Assembly (NCBI GenBank): GCA_035527835.1
Contig: DATKZS010000023.1
Location: 1-11,967, forward strand
DNA from: DATKZS01 sp035527835 [NCBI: bacterium]
GTDB taxonomy: Bacteria; RBG-13-61-14
Direction: 5' to 3'
Length of the DNA stretch: 11,967 bases
Every line of letters starts with the position of its first letter. Positions within the stretch are counted from its first letter, which is position 1. This document shows, piece after piece, positions 5,627 through 11,967 of the stretch. Below the pieces are notes generated by a model that was given only the letters and a program-made list of their open reading frames with translations, was not told the DNA's origin and searched no databases. A program made the position numbers and the translations under genes.

Positions 5627-5920
5627 GCGCCGAGGGCGCGATATTCCCGGCCCGGGGTGTGAACCCCGGGAGTCGTGATCAAAAATTGGGCTGGAGCGCT
5701 GAAGGCGCGGCATGGGATCGGTTCCACGGGCAAACATGTATGCATGGGATCGAGGCATGGCTTATGCCGCTCCTTTGGAGCTTGCATTCTTTATAAATTG
5801 CGCCTCCCCAGGGCTTCGCCGCTGGGCTGTTGAATGGCGCTCCTTGGGAATTCCAAAGATATTGCGTACCCGTTTCCCGGGGTTCATAGCCCAGGCTGGG
5901 GAATGACGCGCTTTTGGCGC
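5627..5920. repeat. Composite hairpin cluster C (two inverted halves)
   Basis: Same plan as clusters A and B but different stem sequences. In the left half the mini-hairpins have purine loops: GCGCC-GAG-GGCGC (5627-5639) and GCGCT-GAA-GGCGC (5696-5708), 69 bp apart, with CCCGGGGT-GTGA-ACCCCGGG (5651-5670) closer to the first. In the right half loops are pyrimidine: GCTCC-TTT-GGAGC (5769-5781), a degenerate GCTCC-TTG-GGAAT (5839-5851) and GCGCT-TTT-GGCGC (5908-5920), 70 and 69 bp apart. The intervening hairpins (CCCAG 5807-5811 with CTGGG 5822-5826; CCCGG 5876-5880 with CTGGG 5896-5900) are closer to the following mini. Loop sequence and asymmetric spacing both show that the left half is inverted relative to the right. 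The cluster ends 36 bp from the lipoprotein stop codon, so its hairpins could also act on that transcript's 3' end. Confidence 0.8.
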
Positions 5921-5955
5921 TGATTATGGTTTTTGCCCGTTCTGACAAACGTTTC

Positions 5956-8900
5956 TTAAAAAGCCACGTTCAACTTGGCGTTGACCCAGAGGTAGCCGAC
6001 GGGGGAGTCAATTGAGGCCTCGATCTCGTCGGTTCCGCCGTCGGGGTCGGTGACGGTGACGGTGGCCTTGCCGTCGGGTCCGGTGGTGACCAGGGCTTCG
6101 GCTGCGCCGTCCACGGCTCCGTTGCCGCTGTTCAGGACCACTCTGATGGCGACTCCGGGCTCGGGGTCTCCGGTTGCGGGATGGATCAAGGTCAGCTCGA
6201 TGGTGTGGCTGGCGGAGGTGCCGCCGAGGTCCTTGGGGGCGGCCTGGGCCACGGGCACGACGGGATCGGCGTTCAGTTCGGCCCTCATGTTTCGGAGGTA
6301 TAGGTTGACGCACTCGATGCGGCCGGGGTCTCCGGGGCATTCGGAGCATGCGCCCATCAGGGTAAGGCAGAGGTCGGCCGGCTGCAGGCCGATGATCACG
6401 GCGAGGGGCCGGAGGTCGAGTCCGCCCCGCATCTCGCCCTTGCCGGAGTAGTTATAGTCCTTCTCGAAAATGCCGGAGAGGTAAACCTGGCGGATGATCA
6501 ACGGGTAGCCCTCGATCAACAGGGGCAGGTCCGCGGGCCCGAGCTCCCAGGCCGGGTTGGCGTCGGTGTTGGCGGGCTTCCCGAACAGGATGGTGGGCTG
6601 GCTCATGTCCTGGACCGACGGGTCCGGCGCGGAGGCGTTGCCCAGCGCGCCGATGATTCTCAATTCATTATTCACCGAGTCCGCTTCCAACACGCCCAGG
6701 ATCAGGTAAAAGTCCAGGCCCAGGGCGCCGAGCAAGTCTCGGAGCGACTCCGGCTCCACCACCTCCGAGTCGAAGACGCTCATGGCGAACGCCTTGTCCA
6801 CGGAGTCGTCTATGTTCACGGTCCAGTTGGGCCCGTCGGTGTTGAACTTGTACTGGTAAACAAAAGCTCCCAGGGTCACCTTGGCGGTGTACTCGGTGCT
6901 CATGGTGAGGAGCAGGGGATCGGGCACAAAGGTCAGCTCGGTGCCCGTCCCGTCCAGGGTCCAGGAGCCGTCCACGGTTCCGACCTCGTCGAATAAGTCG
7001 AACTGCACGTCGGTGGGCAGGACCGGGTCGCCGAAGCCGGCCTTGATCCGGCCGATGGCGATGTTCACCTGGAACTCGTTGGCCAGGGGCGACACCGCGA
7101 AGATGGAGGGCAGCTTGTCGGTGGTTGCCGCCGCGATGTTGGAGGGCCAGGAGCCGCCGTGGGAGTTATAGGCCGTGACCATGTACTGGTAGGCGGTGTC
7201 GTCGGTAAGCCCCGTGTCCGTGTAGGTTGTCACGTTGGCCAGGGTCGTGAAGATCACGCCGTATGGCTCGCGGTAAATCTTGAAGCCCATCTCGTCGGCG
7301 GACTCGTCGTCCCAGGTGAGCTGAATGCTCTGGTGGTCCAGGGCCGTGGCCGCCAGGTTGGAGGGGCCGAGCGGAGCGGCCGCGGGCGCCGGAAAAGTCA
7401 CGGCCGTGGCCGGGTCCGAGTAAGCCGAGTCGCCCACCACGTTGCGGCCCCTGACCCGGTACTCGTAAGCCGTGGCCGGCGTGAGCCCGAGGTCCGAGAA
7501 CGACGCCTGATCCATGGCCGGCGCGGCAATGACGATGAATGCGCCGGGGTCGGTCCTGCGCTCGATGATGAACTCGGCTTCCAGATGATCGGGATCGTTC
7601 CAGGCCAGGTTGACTTGCGCTTCGGAGACGGCCACGGCGGCGAGCCCGGCGGGCGTCCCGGGGGCCTGGGGGACCTGGGCGATGGGTGAGATGTTGCGCA
7701 CGGGAGAGGTTCCGGTGCGCATGTACCGGCCCATCCAGTAGGCGGCGAGCATCTCGCCGTTGGGGTTGAGCTGTCTTCCGTTTCCGCCGCCGTTCACGGA
7801 GTAGGGGTTGGAGCGCCAGTCGAAGTTGGAGTGGGGCCGCACGCGGCGGGGGACCACTTGCTCGGCCACCAGGTCGCCGGCTTGCCTGAACTCCGGCGGG
7901 GCCAGCTCGATGACGTCCACGCCGTTGATTGCGAGGCACCATCCCTGCGCGATCTCGTCGGGGTCGCAGTTGATCACGGGGTCGTTGAAGTTGGGCGGCT
8001 CGGGCCATTGTTCGAGGGTCTGGATGCCGCCGGCGACCTCGGCCGCCGGGTTGCCGCCGTAACGCAGGCTGGCATAGATGAAGTCGTACCAGGGCTGCTG
8101 CATCTCCCGGGGCTGGCGGATGTTGCCGTTGTCCCAGAGAACGGTCTCCAGGCTCATCTGCAGGTTAAGCCGGACCGCCGGGTCCGACTCGTAGCGGATG
8201 GCGTTGTAATATGCCACGAACACCATGTTCACGTTGGAGAAGTTGGTGGCGTAGCCCATGTCGGCCATGGTCCAGGGCGACTCCAGGATGAATTCGTGCC
8301 ACCGCCGTCTCTCGATCAGCTCGTCATAGTAATAGGCCCGGAGCTTCTCGTCGCCGGTGATGTGGTAGAGCACCCGGATGAAGCCGAGACCCATGATGGC
8401 CTCGAACGATATGGTCGGCTGGTCCATGACCGCGAAGCCGGGACAGCCCTCGCCGTAGCTCACCACGTTGGGGTGCACGTTGCAGAACTGGACCAGCCGC
8501 CCGTCGGCGTCGCGGATCAGCATGTCCGTGCCCGACTCCGGCGACACCGCCATCAGCATGTCGCCGGTCTCGCGCGCGTCCTCCACCATCTGGTCCTTCA
8601 AGTACTGGGGCACGTCCGGGTCGTCGCGCACGACGTCCCAGGCCACGCCCATCAGCAAAAGCCACCCGTCGAACTGGTCGCCGCTGGCCGAGTCCATCCA
8701 GGACCATTCCGGGTAAAGGCCGGTCACGTCGTCGCGCATGGTGTTGCCCTTCTTCTCGGGATACGGCTCTCCCCCCACGGTGAAGCCGTGCAGGACCTCG
8801 TCGGGCGCGATGTTCTTGGGCTTCAGGCCCCGCACGATGTACCCGGGATAACCGTGGATGGTGTGAGCGATGTGCAGCGCCTCCAAAATCAGGAGACAGC

Positions 8901-9432
8901 GATCGCGCGCCTCCGTAACCAGGGCGTCAGGGTAACCCTGATCCTTTAAAACCGCGTAGCGGTAAAACTCGCCGGCCGCGGCCACCCCGCCGAACATGCC
9001 GAGGTCGCCCCACTCGTCCCAGCGCTTGATGACCCCGTCCCGGACAATGGTGGCCCCGTCAATGACCCGGTAGGGACCGTATCCCGCGGGACAGTCCGGG
9101 TCCTGGGCGCAGAACAGGTCCCAGTCCAGGCCGTCCGGATTCTCGTTCACGAACCGCTCGATCAGCTCCCGGTCGGTCGTGTTGCCCACGTACCCGTCCA
9201 GGGACATGCCGAACGGGGCGGAGGCAAAGGTTTTATAAGCCGCGAAGTAGCGGTCCATCTTGTCTTCCAGCGCCAGGTCGTAGCCCGGCTCCCCGAGCCC
9301 GGGGATGAGGTGGCCGCCGACCCCGACTCCCGGCCCTTCATCGTCCCCGCCGCCGAACCGGCACGCCTCCACGTACAGGATCAAACCGATCATTAACGCG
9401 GCCGCCGAAAGCAATAAGACCATCCTTTTCAT
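5956..9432 (-). CDS. Large multidomain surface lipoprotein with FN3 and Ig-like modules
   Basis: This 1158-residue protein starts at ATG 9432: MKRMVLLLSAAALMIGLILY leads to a lipobox V21-E22-A23-C24, so Cys24 should be lipidated. The in-frame extension to 9612 lies inside an inverted-repeat element and is rejected. Residues 25-50 are a Gly-rich linker. Residues about 50-575 form one helical-looking domain with repeated aromatic/acidic helices (GDLGMFGGVAAAGEFYRYA 142-160, SGDQFDGWLLLMGVAWD 250-266, NFSNVNMVFVAYYNAIRY 397-414); the pattern suggests an (alpha/alpha) toroid as in many glycosidases and lyases, but I cannot name a family or catalytic residues. FN3-like domains follow at about 589-681 and 686-772, a Big_5-type Ig domain at 773-866, an unknown region at 867-1055 with four cysteines (C1022, C1029, C1032, C1041), and a Big_1/invasin-like Ig domain at 1060-1158. 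It is likely displayed in the outer membrane. It is transcribed divergently from the Asp/Cys-rich gene. Confidence 0.85.
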   Translation of the reverse strand: MKRMVLLLSAAALMIGLILYVEACRFGGGDDEGPGVGVGGHLIPGLGEPGYDLALEDKMDRYFAAYKTFASAPFGMSLDGYVGNTTDRELIERFVNENPDGLDWDLFCAQDPDCPAGYGPYRVIDGATIVRDGVIKRWDEWGDLGMFGGVAAAGEFYRYAVLKDQGYPDALVTEARDRCLLILEALHIAHTIHGYPGYIVRGLKPKNIAPDEVLHGFTVGGEPYPEKKGNTMRDDVTGLYPEWSWMDSASGDQFDGWLLLMGVAWDVVRDDPDVPQYLKDQMVEDARETGDMLMAVSPESGTDMLIRDADGRLVQFCNVHPNVVSYGEGCPGFAVMDQPTISFEAIMGLGFIRVLYHITGDEKLRAYYYDELIERRRWHEFILESPWTMADMGYATNFSNVNMVFVAYYNAIRYESDPAVRLNLQMSLETVLWDNGNIRQPREMQQPWYDFIYASLRYGGNPAAEVAGGIQTLEQWPEPPNFNDPVINCDPDEIAQGWCLAINGVDVIELAPPEFRQAGDLVAEQVVPRRVRPHSNFDWRSNPYSVNGGGNGRQLNPNGEMLAAYWMGRYMRTGTSPVRNISPIAQVPQAPGTPAGLAAVAVSEAQVNLAWNDPDHLEAEFIIERRTDPGAFIVIAAPAMDQASFSDLGLTPATAYEYRVRGRNVVGDSAYSDPATAVTFPAPAAAPLGPSNLAATALDHQSIQLTWDDESADEMGFKIYREPYGVIFTTLANVTTYTDTGLTDDTAYQYMVTAYNSHGGSWPSNIAAATTDKLPSIFAVSPLANEFQVNIAIGRIKAGFGDPVLPTDVQFDLFDEVGTVDGSWTLDGTGTELTFVPDPLLLTMSTEYTAKVTLGAFVYQYKFNTDGPNWTVNIDDSVDKAFAMSVFDSEVVEPESLRDLLGALGLDFYLILGVLEADSVNNELRIIGALGNASAPDPSVQDMSQPTILFGKPANTDANPAWELGPADLPLLIEGYPLIIRQVYLSGIFEKDYNYSGKGEMRGGLDLRPLAVIIGLQPADLCLTLMGACSECPGDPGRIECVNLYLRNMRAELNADPVVPVAQAAPKDLGGTSASHTIELTLIHPATGDPEPGVAIRVVLNSGNGAVDGAAEALVTTGPDGKATVTVTDPDGGTDEIEASIDSPVGYLWVNAKLNVAF

Positions 9433-9440
9433 TTTTCCAC

Positions 9441-9444
9441 CCTC
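9441..9444 (-). promoter_or_regulatory. Ribosome binding site deciding the lipoprotein start
   Basis: On the minus strand GAGG (within AAGAGGGTGGAAAA) ends 8 nt before ATG 9432. Together with the signal peptide that begins there, this fixes the start. The site overlaps the edge of the adjacent MITE-like element and one copy of its flanking 12-bp direct repeat. Confidence 0.65.
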
Positions 9445-9445
9445 T

Positions 9446-9696
9446 TGTCCAAAATAGGCCGCAAGAAAACCGCCAAGACGCCAAGAGCGCCAAGGATCGC
9501 CAAGTAAATCATAATGTTTCTTTGCGGCCCAGCAAAGAACAGCTCCGCAGCGTTGGCCCCAACCGGCTTGGCGAACCGGCCGACGGGAGCGCCAAGCAAG
9601 AAATATTCGCACCCAAGCCCTCTTGAAATCGTGTTTTAAAATAATCCTTGGCGTTCTTGGCGCCTTGGCGGTTTTCCGGTCCGTTTATTTTGGACA
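9446..9696. mobile_element. MITE-like element with ~50-bp terminal inverted repeats
   Basis: The left end 9446-9497 reads TGTCCAAAATA, then GAAAACCGCC and CGCCAAG motifs every 8-10 bp. The right end 9646-9696 is the inverted counterpart, ending GGCGGTTTTCC and then TATTTTGGACA. The 148-bp interior has no credible coding frame and holds a clean hairpin, TTCTTTGC-GGCCCA-GCAAAGAA, at 9518-9539. ATTTTTCCACCC occurs exactly on both sides (9431-9442 and 9703-9714), like a target duplication, though it is separated from the element ends by 3 and 6 bp. A transposase-less mobile element fits, but a non-mobile dispersed repeat is equally possible. Confidence 0.5.
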
Positions 9697-9811
9697 GCAC
9701 TGATTTTTCCACCCCTTTTCATGAGGACCGAAAGGGCCTGATTAACGCCTGACACCATGATCCCCGACCGCCTCTTTGCCATCATAACAAATTTCGGGCG
9801 GCATATCCATC

Positions 9812-10023
9812 TTTTTAAAAAGGTTCTGTGCATTCGAGAGTGGATCATTCTCCGGCGGGGTTTAAGAATTTACACGGATGAAAACGGATGACACGGATGA
9901 CACGGATCAGAGAATGGCGGGAAATTCATCGGTCCGTGAGATCAGTTTCCATCCGTGTAAAACTCTTGTCCGATAATGCTGCAAGTATCATCCACTCTAA
10001 AATGCACAGAGCCTTTTTGAAAA
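9812..10023. repeat. Nested inverted-repeat element with ACGGATG motifs
   Basis: The outer arms, about 36 bp, at 9812-9847 and 9988-10023 match at roughly 30 positions in inverted orientation (shared core ATCCACTCT, then AATGCACAGA, then CCTTTTT). Inside, the left inner arm 9862-9910 carries four ACGGATG/ACGGATC motifs 9-10 bp apart, and the inner right arm 9926-9967 carries the inverted form (CATCCGTGTAAAACTC). The whole is 212 bp with about 15 bp at its centre. ACACGGATGA-type repeats are known to me as dispersed intergenic sequences; the outer arms are unfamiliar. Confidence 0.7.
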
Positions 10024-10332
10024 TTACCCGGATTCGGAAATCGGCGCCCGGCGCGGTCTGATTCATTTGCCTTGACAACATCATGCAATTTTAATAGGCT
10101 CTGTTGAGAACGGCGCCGCGGCCGCAAGTCGCGACATGACCATCCGCTCAACTAATAACATGTCAGACACGGGACCATCACGCTGATTTCATAAGCTCGG
10201 CATCGTCCTTTAATAGCAAGAAGTTCACCAGCTCCGGCCCGGCCGCCCCGGCGGCCGCGGCCGCTGGATTTAACGGCCTGAATTGTCGCGCTCCGGGCGG
10301 CGCGGGCCCCGGCACTTTGCAAGGAGGGAGAC

Positions 10333-11967
10333 ATGAGAAAGAGAGCGGCCATCCTGGGATCGGTCATATTGCTGGCGGGAGCGCTGGCCTTGGCGCAGAG
10401 CGTTCCGCAGCTCATCAACTACCAGGGCCGGCTGCACGACGCGGGCGGCCTTCCGCTGGACGGCGTGACGGTGGAGCTCGGGTTCCAGATTTTCACCAGC
10501 GCTTCGGGCGACACGGTGTTGTGGGGCGAGACGCAGTCGGCGGTGCAGGTGAACGGCGGGCTTTATAATGTGTTGCTGGGCGGATCGAACCCGCTGACGC
10601 CGGAGGTTTTTTCCGGCTCAACTACGTTCCTGCAGGTGACGGTTGAAGGGGAAGCGCTGTCTCCGCGGCAGCGGATCACCAGCACGCCCTACGCTCTTAC
10701 CGTGGACATGCCCTTCCTGGCGAAGACGCTGGAGGCCCTGATCCGCCAGAACCCGGACCTGGACGGCGACGGTTATAACGGGGTGCTGGCCAACGGCCCG
10801 GACTGCGACGACGGCAACTCCGCGATCCACCCGGACGCTCTCGACCCTACCGGCGACGGCATTGACCAGAACTGCGACGGCCAGGATCTCCTGGTGGAGG
10901 TGTGCGGCAACAGCGTTGACGACGACGGCGACCTGCTCATTGACTGCGAGGACCCGGACTGCCAGGGCAACAACGCCTGCGTCGAGGCTCTCCATTGCGC
11001 GGACACTCTGGACAACGACGGCGACGGGCTCATTGACTGCATGGACCATGACTGCGACCCGGACCCGGGCTGCCGGGAGACCCTGTGCGACGACACCATT
11101 GACAACGACGGCAACGGCCTCACCGATTGCCAGGACCCGGACTGTGCCGCGGTGGCGCCGTGCAGCGAGGGCAATTGCGGCGACAGCAGCGACGGCGACA
11201 ACGACGGTCTGACGGATTGCGAGGACCCGGACTGTTATGGGTATCCGCTCTGCGGGGTGGAAATCTGCAATGACCTGATTGACAACGATCAGGACCTGTT
11301 CATTGACTGCACGGACCTGGACTGCATGAACCAGGAGCCATGCAAAGAGACCATTTGCGGCGATGCTAACGACGGCGACGGCGACGGGCTGACCGATTGC
11401 GAGGACCCGGACTGCCACGGCTTCCCCCTCTGCGGGTTCGAGCTCTGCGGGAACTCGGTGGACGATGACGGGGATCTCATGAGCGACTGCCGCGACCCGG
11501 ACTGCTTCAACAAGGAGCCGTGCAGGGAGGAGTGCTTCACCGGCGCCTGGGACGGGGACAACGACGGCCTGGGCGACTGCATGGACCCGGACTGCTGGGG
11601 CGACCCGCGCTGCGGCTTCGAGCTCTGCGGCAACTCGGTGGACGACGATATGGACATGCTGACCGACTGCCGCGACCCGGACTGCTTTAACCAGGAGCCG
11701 TGCAAGGAGACCAACTGCATGGGCGGCGGCGACGGCGACAACGACGGTCTCACCGACTGCGAGGACCCGGACTGCTGGGGCTTCATCTATTGCGGCGTCG
11801 AGGACTGCCGAAACGGCAACGATGATGACGGGGACCTGCTGGCGGACTGCCTGGACCCGGACTGCATGAGCCGGGAGCCGTGCAGGGAGGAGTGCTTCAC
11901 CGGCGACTGGGACGGTGACAACGACGGCCTGGGCGACTGCGAGGATCCGGACTGCTGGGGCGACCCG
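10333..11967 (+). CDS. Secreted Asp/Cys-rich repeat protein, MopE/TSP3-like (3' end outside window)
   Basis: The frame runs 545 codons from ATG 10333 to the window edge without a stop. AAGGAGGGAG at 10321-10330 lies just before the start. Residues 1-21 are a signal peptide ending ALA before Gln22. Residues 26-122 match a module common in secreted proteins of environmental bacteria (LINYQGRLHDAGGLPLDG, LWGETQSAVQV, NGGLYNVLLGG, SPRQRITSTPYAL). Residues 142-185 are a MopE-like metal-binding motif with DLDGDGYNG, PDCDDGNSAIHP and GDGIDQNCDG. From residue 188, twelve repeats of about 30 residues follow; the consensus is C-x4-D-x-D-x-D-x3-D-C-x-D-x-D-C-x5-C. Alternating Asp in a DxDxDG pattern and paired Cys suggest calcium-bound, disulphide-stabilised units as in thrombospondin type 3 repeats, giving a rigid extracellular stalk. 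The ligand and role are inferred. Confidence 0.85.
   Translation, partial: MRKRAAILGSVILLAGALALAQSVPQLINYQGRLHDAGGLPLDGVTVELGFQIFTSASGDTVLWGETQSAVQVNGGLYNVLLGGSNPLTPEVFSGSTTFLQVTVEGEALSPRQRITSTPYALTVDMPFLAKTLEALIRQNPDLDGDGYNGVLANGPDCDDGNSAIHPDALDPTGDGIDQNCDGQDLLVEVCGNSVDDDGDLLIDCEDPDCQGNNACVEALHCADTLDNDGDGLIDCMDHDCDPDPGCRETLCDDTIDNDGNGLTDCQDPDCAAVAPCSEGNCGDSSDGDNDGLTDCEDPDCYGYPLCGVEICNDLIDNDQDLFIDCTDLDCMNQEPCKETICGDANDGDGDGLTDCEDPDCHGFPLCGFELCGNSVDDDGDLMSDCRDPDCFNKEPCREECFTGAWDGDNDGLGDCMDPDCWGDPRCGFELCGNSVDDDMDMLTDCRDPDCFNQEPCKETNCMGGGDGDNDGLTDCEDPDCWGFIYCGVEDCRNGNDDDGDLLADCLDPDCMSREPCREECFTGDWDGDNDGLGDCEDPDCWGDP
10894..11967 (+). repeat. In-gene tandem repeat, 90-bp unit with 180/360-bp higher order
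   Basis: Twelve units begin at about 10894, 10981, 11074, 11164, 11254, 11344, 11434, 11524, 11614, 11704, 11794 and 11884. Units 1 and 2 are 87 and 93 bp, units 3-11 are 90 bp, and unit 12 is cut by the window. From unit 4 two types alternate: DGDNDGLTDCEDPDC with a W/Y/H-G start to the last loop, and DDDGDLLxDCxDPDC ending NxEPC. Unit 8 (11524-11607) and unit 12 (11884-11967) match at 79 of 84 bases by my count, including silent positions, which points to recent duplication of a block of four units. Confidence 0.85.

Larger units (their letters stand above)
4563..5955. other. 1.4-kb gene-free repeat tract
   Basis: No convincing gene lies here. Frames that appear open at 4758-5256 are translations of the hairpin repeats and start without a ribosome binding site. 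From left to right the tract holds a 12-bp-stem hairpin (4598-4628), a heptamer fragment (4755-4772), hairpin cluster B (4827-5128), heptamers (5241-5275), CACNAAGG-type inverted repeats (5291-5439), a reversed GGTGCC element (5496-5526) and hairpin cluster C (5627-5920). Confidence 0.75.
9433..10332. other. 900-bp divergent intergenic region
   Basis: This lies between two outward-facing genes, so promoters for both must be within it. Visible contents are an inverted-repeat element with long arms (9446-9696), a nested inverted-repeat element (9812-10023) and a G+C-rich palindromic patch near 10240-10265. TTGACA at 10072-10077 resembles a -35 box, but no good -10 box stands at the right distance. 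I see no further gene: short open frames here translate the repeats. Confidence 0.65.

Noticed and set aside
7831-8949. 372-codon plus-strand frame
   Set aside because: Shadow on the opposite strand of the lipoprotein gene, caused by high G+C in third codon positions; Val/His/Gly-rich without domain signals.
9433-9612. 60-residue N-terminal extension of the lipoprotein
   Set aside because: It lies within the inverted-repeat element and would bury the signal peptide; ATG 9432 has its own ribosome binding site.
10072-10097. Sigma-70 promoter for the Asp/Cys repeat gene
   Set aside because: TTGACA is perfect, but the best AT-rich hexamer (TAATAG, 10092-10097) is only 14 nt away and the gene starts about 240 bp downstream; too weak to call.
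10618-11786. Two long minus-strand frames opposite the Asp/Cys repeat gene
   Set aside because: Regular GAC/TGC codons on the plus strand give repetitive Val/Ala- or Ser/Gln-rich frames on the other strand; the sense frame has a ribosome binding site, signal peptide and conserved cysteines.

Overview
This window looks like a piece of a G+C-rich, Gram-negative environmental bacterium. The evidence is a lipoprotein with a type II signal peptide, a twin-arginine-exported enzyme, a secreted Asp/Cys-rich repeat protein of a kind common in Myxococcota and related groups, and several families of small intergenic palindromes. The lineage cannot be fixed from the sequence alone. Deltaproteobacteria-like or PVC-like groups, or candidate phyla near them, are guesses from the repeat types and protein architectures.

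Layout. 1-82 (minus) is the N-terminus of an IS630-type transposase running off the left edge. 153-413 (plus) is an AT-rich C-terminal remnant of a TPR protein. 414-1346 has no credible gene and carries hairpin cluster A and two CAGGAT-type inverted repeats. 1347-1847 (plus) is a GNAT acetyltransferase and 1900-3450 (plus) a Tat-exported GH51-type alpha-L-arabinofuranosidase; the latter lies between two identical 35-bp copies of a GGTGCCAGGCACC palindromic element. 3639-4562 (minus) is a clearly AT-rich HEPN-domain gene, a plausible RNase/defence or toxin-like accessory gene. 4563-5955 is a 1.4-kb gene-free tract with hairpin clusters B and C, heptamer repeats and CACNAAGG-type inverted repeats. 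5956-9432 (minus) encodes a 1158-residue multidomain surface lipoprotein. 9433-10332 is a 900-bp divergent intergenic region containing two MITE-like inverted-repeat elements. 10333-11967 (plus) is the first 545 residues of a secreted protein with twelve Asp/Cys-rich repeats, running off the right edge.

Functionally, the secure genes are mostly cell-envelope or extracellular: an arabinan/arabinoxylan-side-chain hydrolase, a large lipoprotein with a probable helical enzyme-like domain plus FN3/Ig modules, and a probably calcium-binding repeat protein. No clear operon is seen; every gene is separated from its neighbours by repeat elements. The most unusual content is non-coding. Three clusters of 13-nt mini-hairpins alternate with G+C-rich hairpins at a spacing of about 69 bp, and the stems vary in a compensatory way between copies. 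I found no RNA gene, CRISPR array or complete mobile element.
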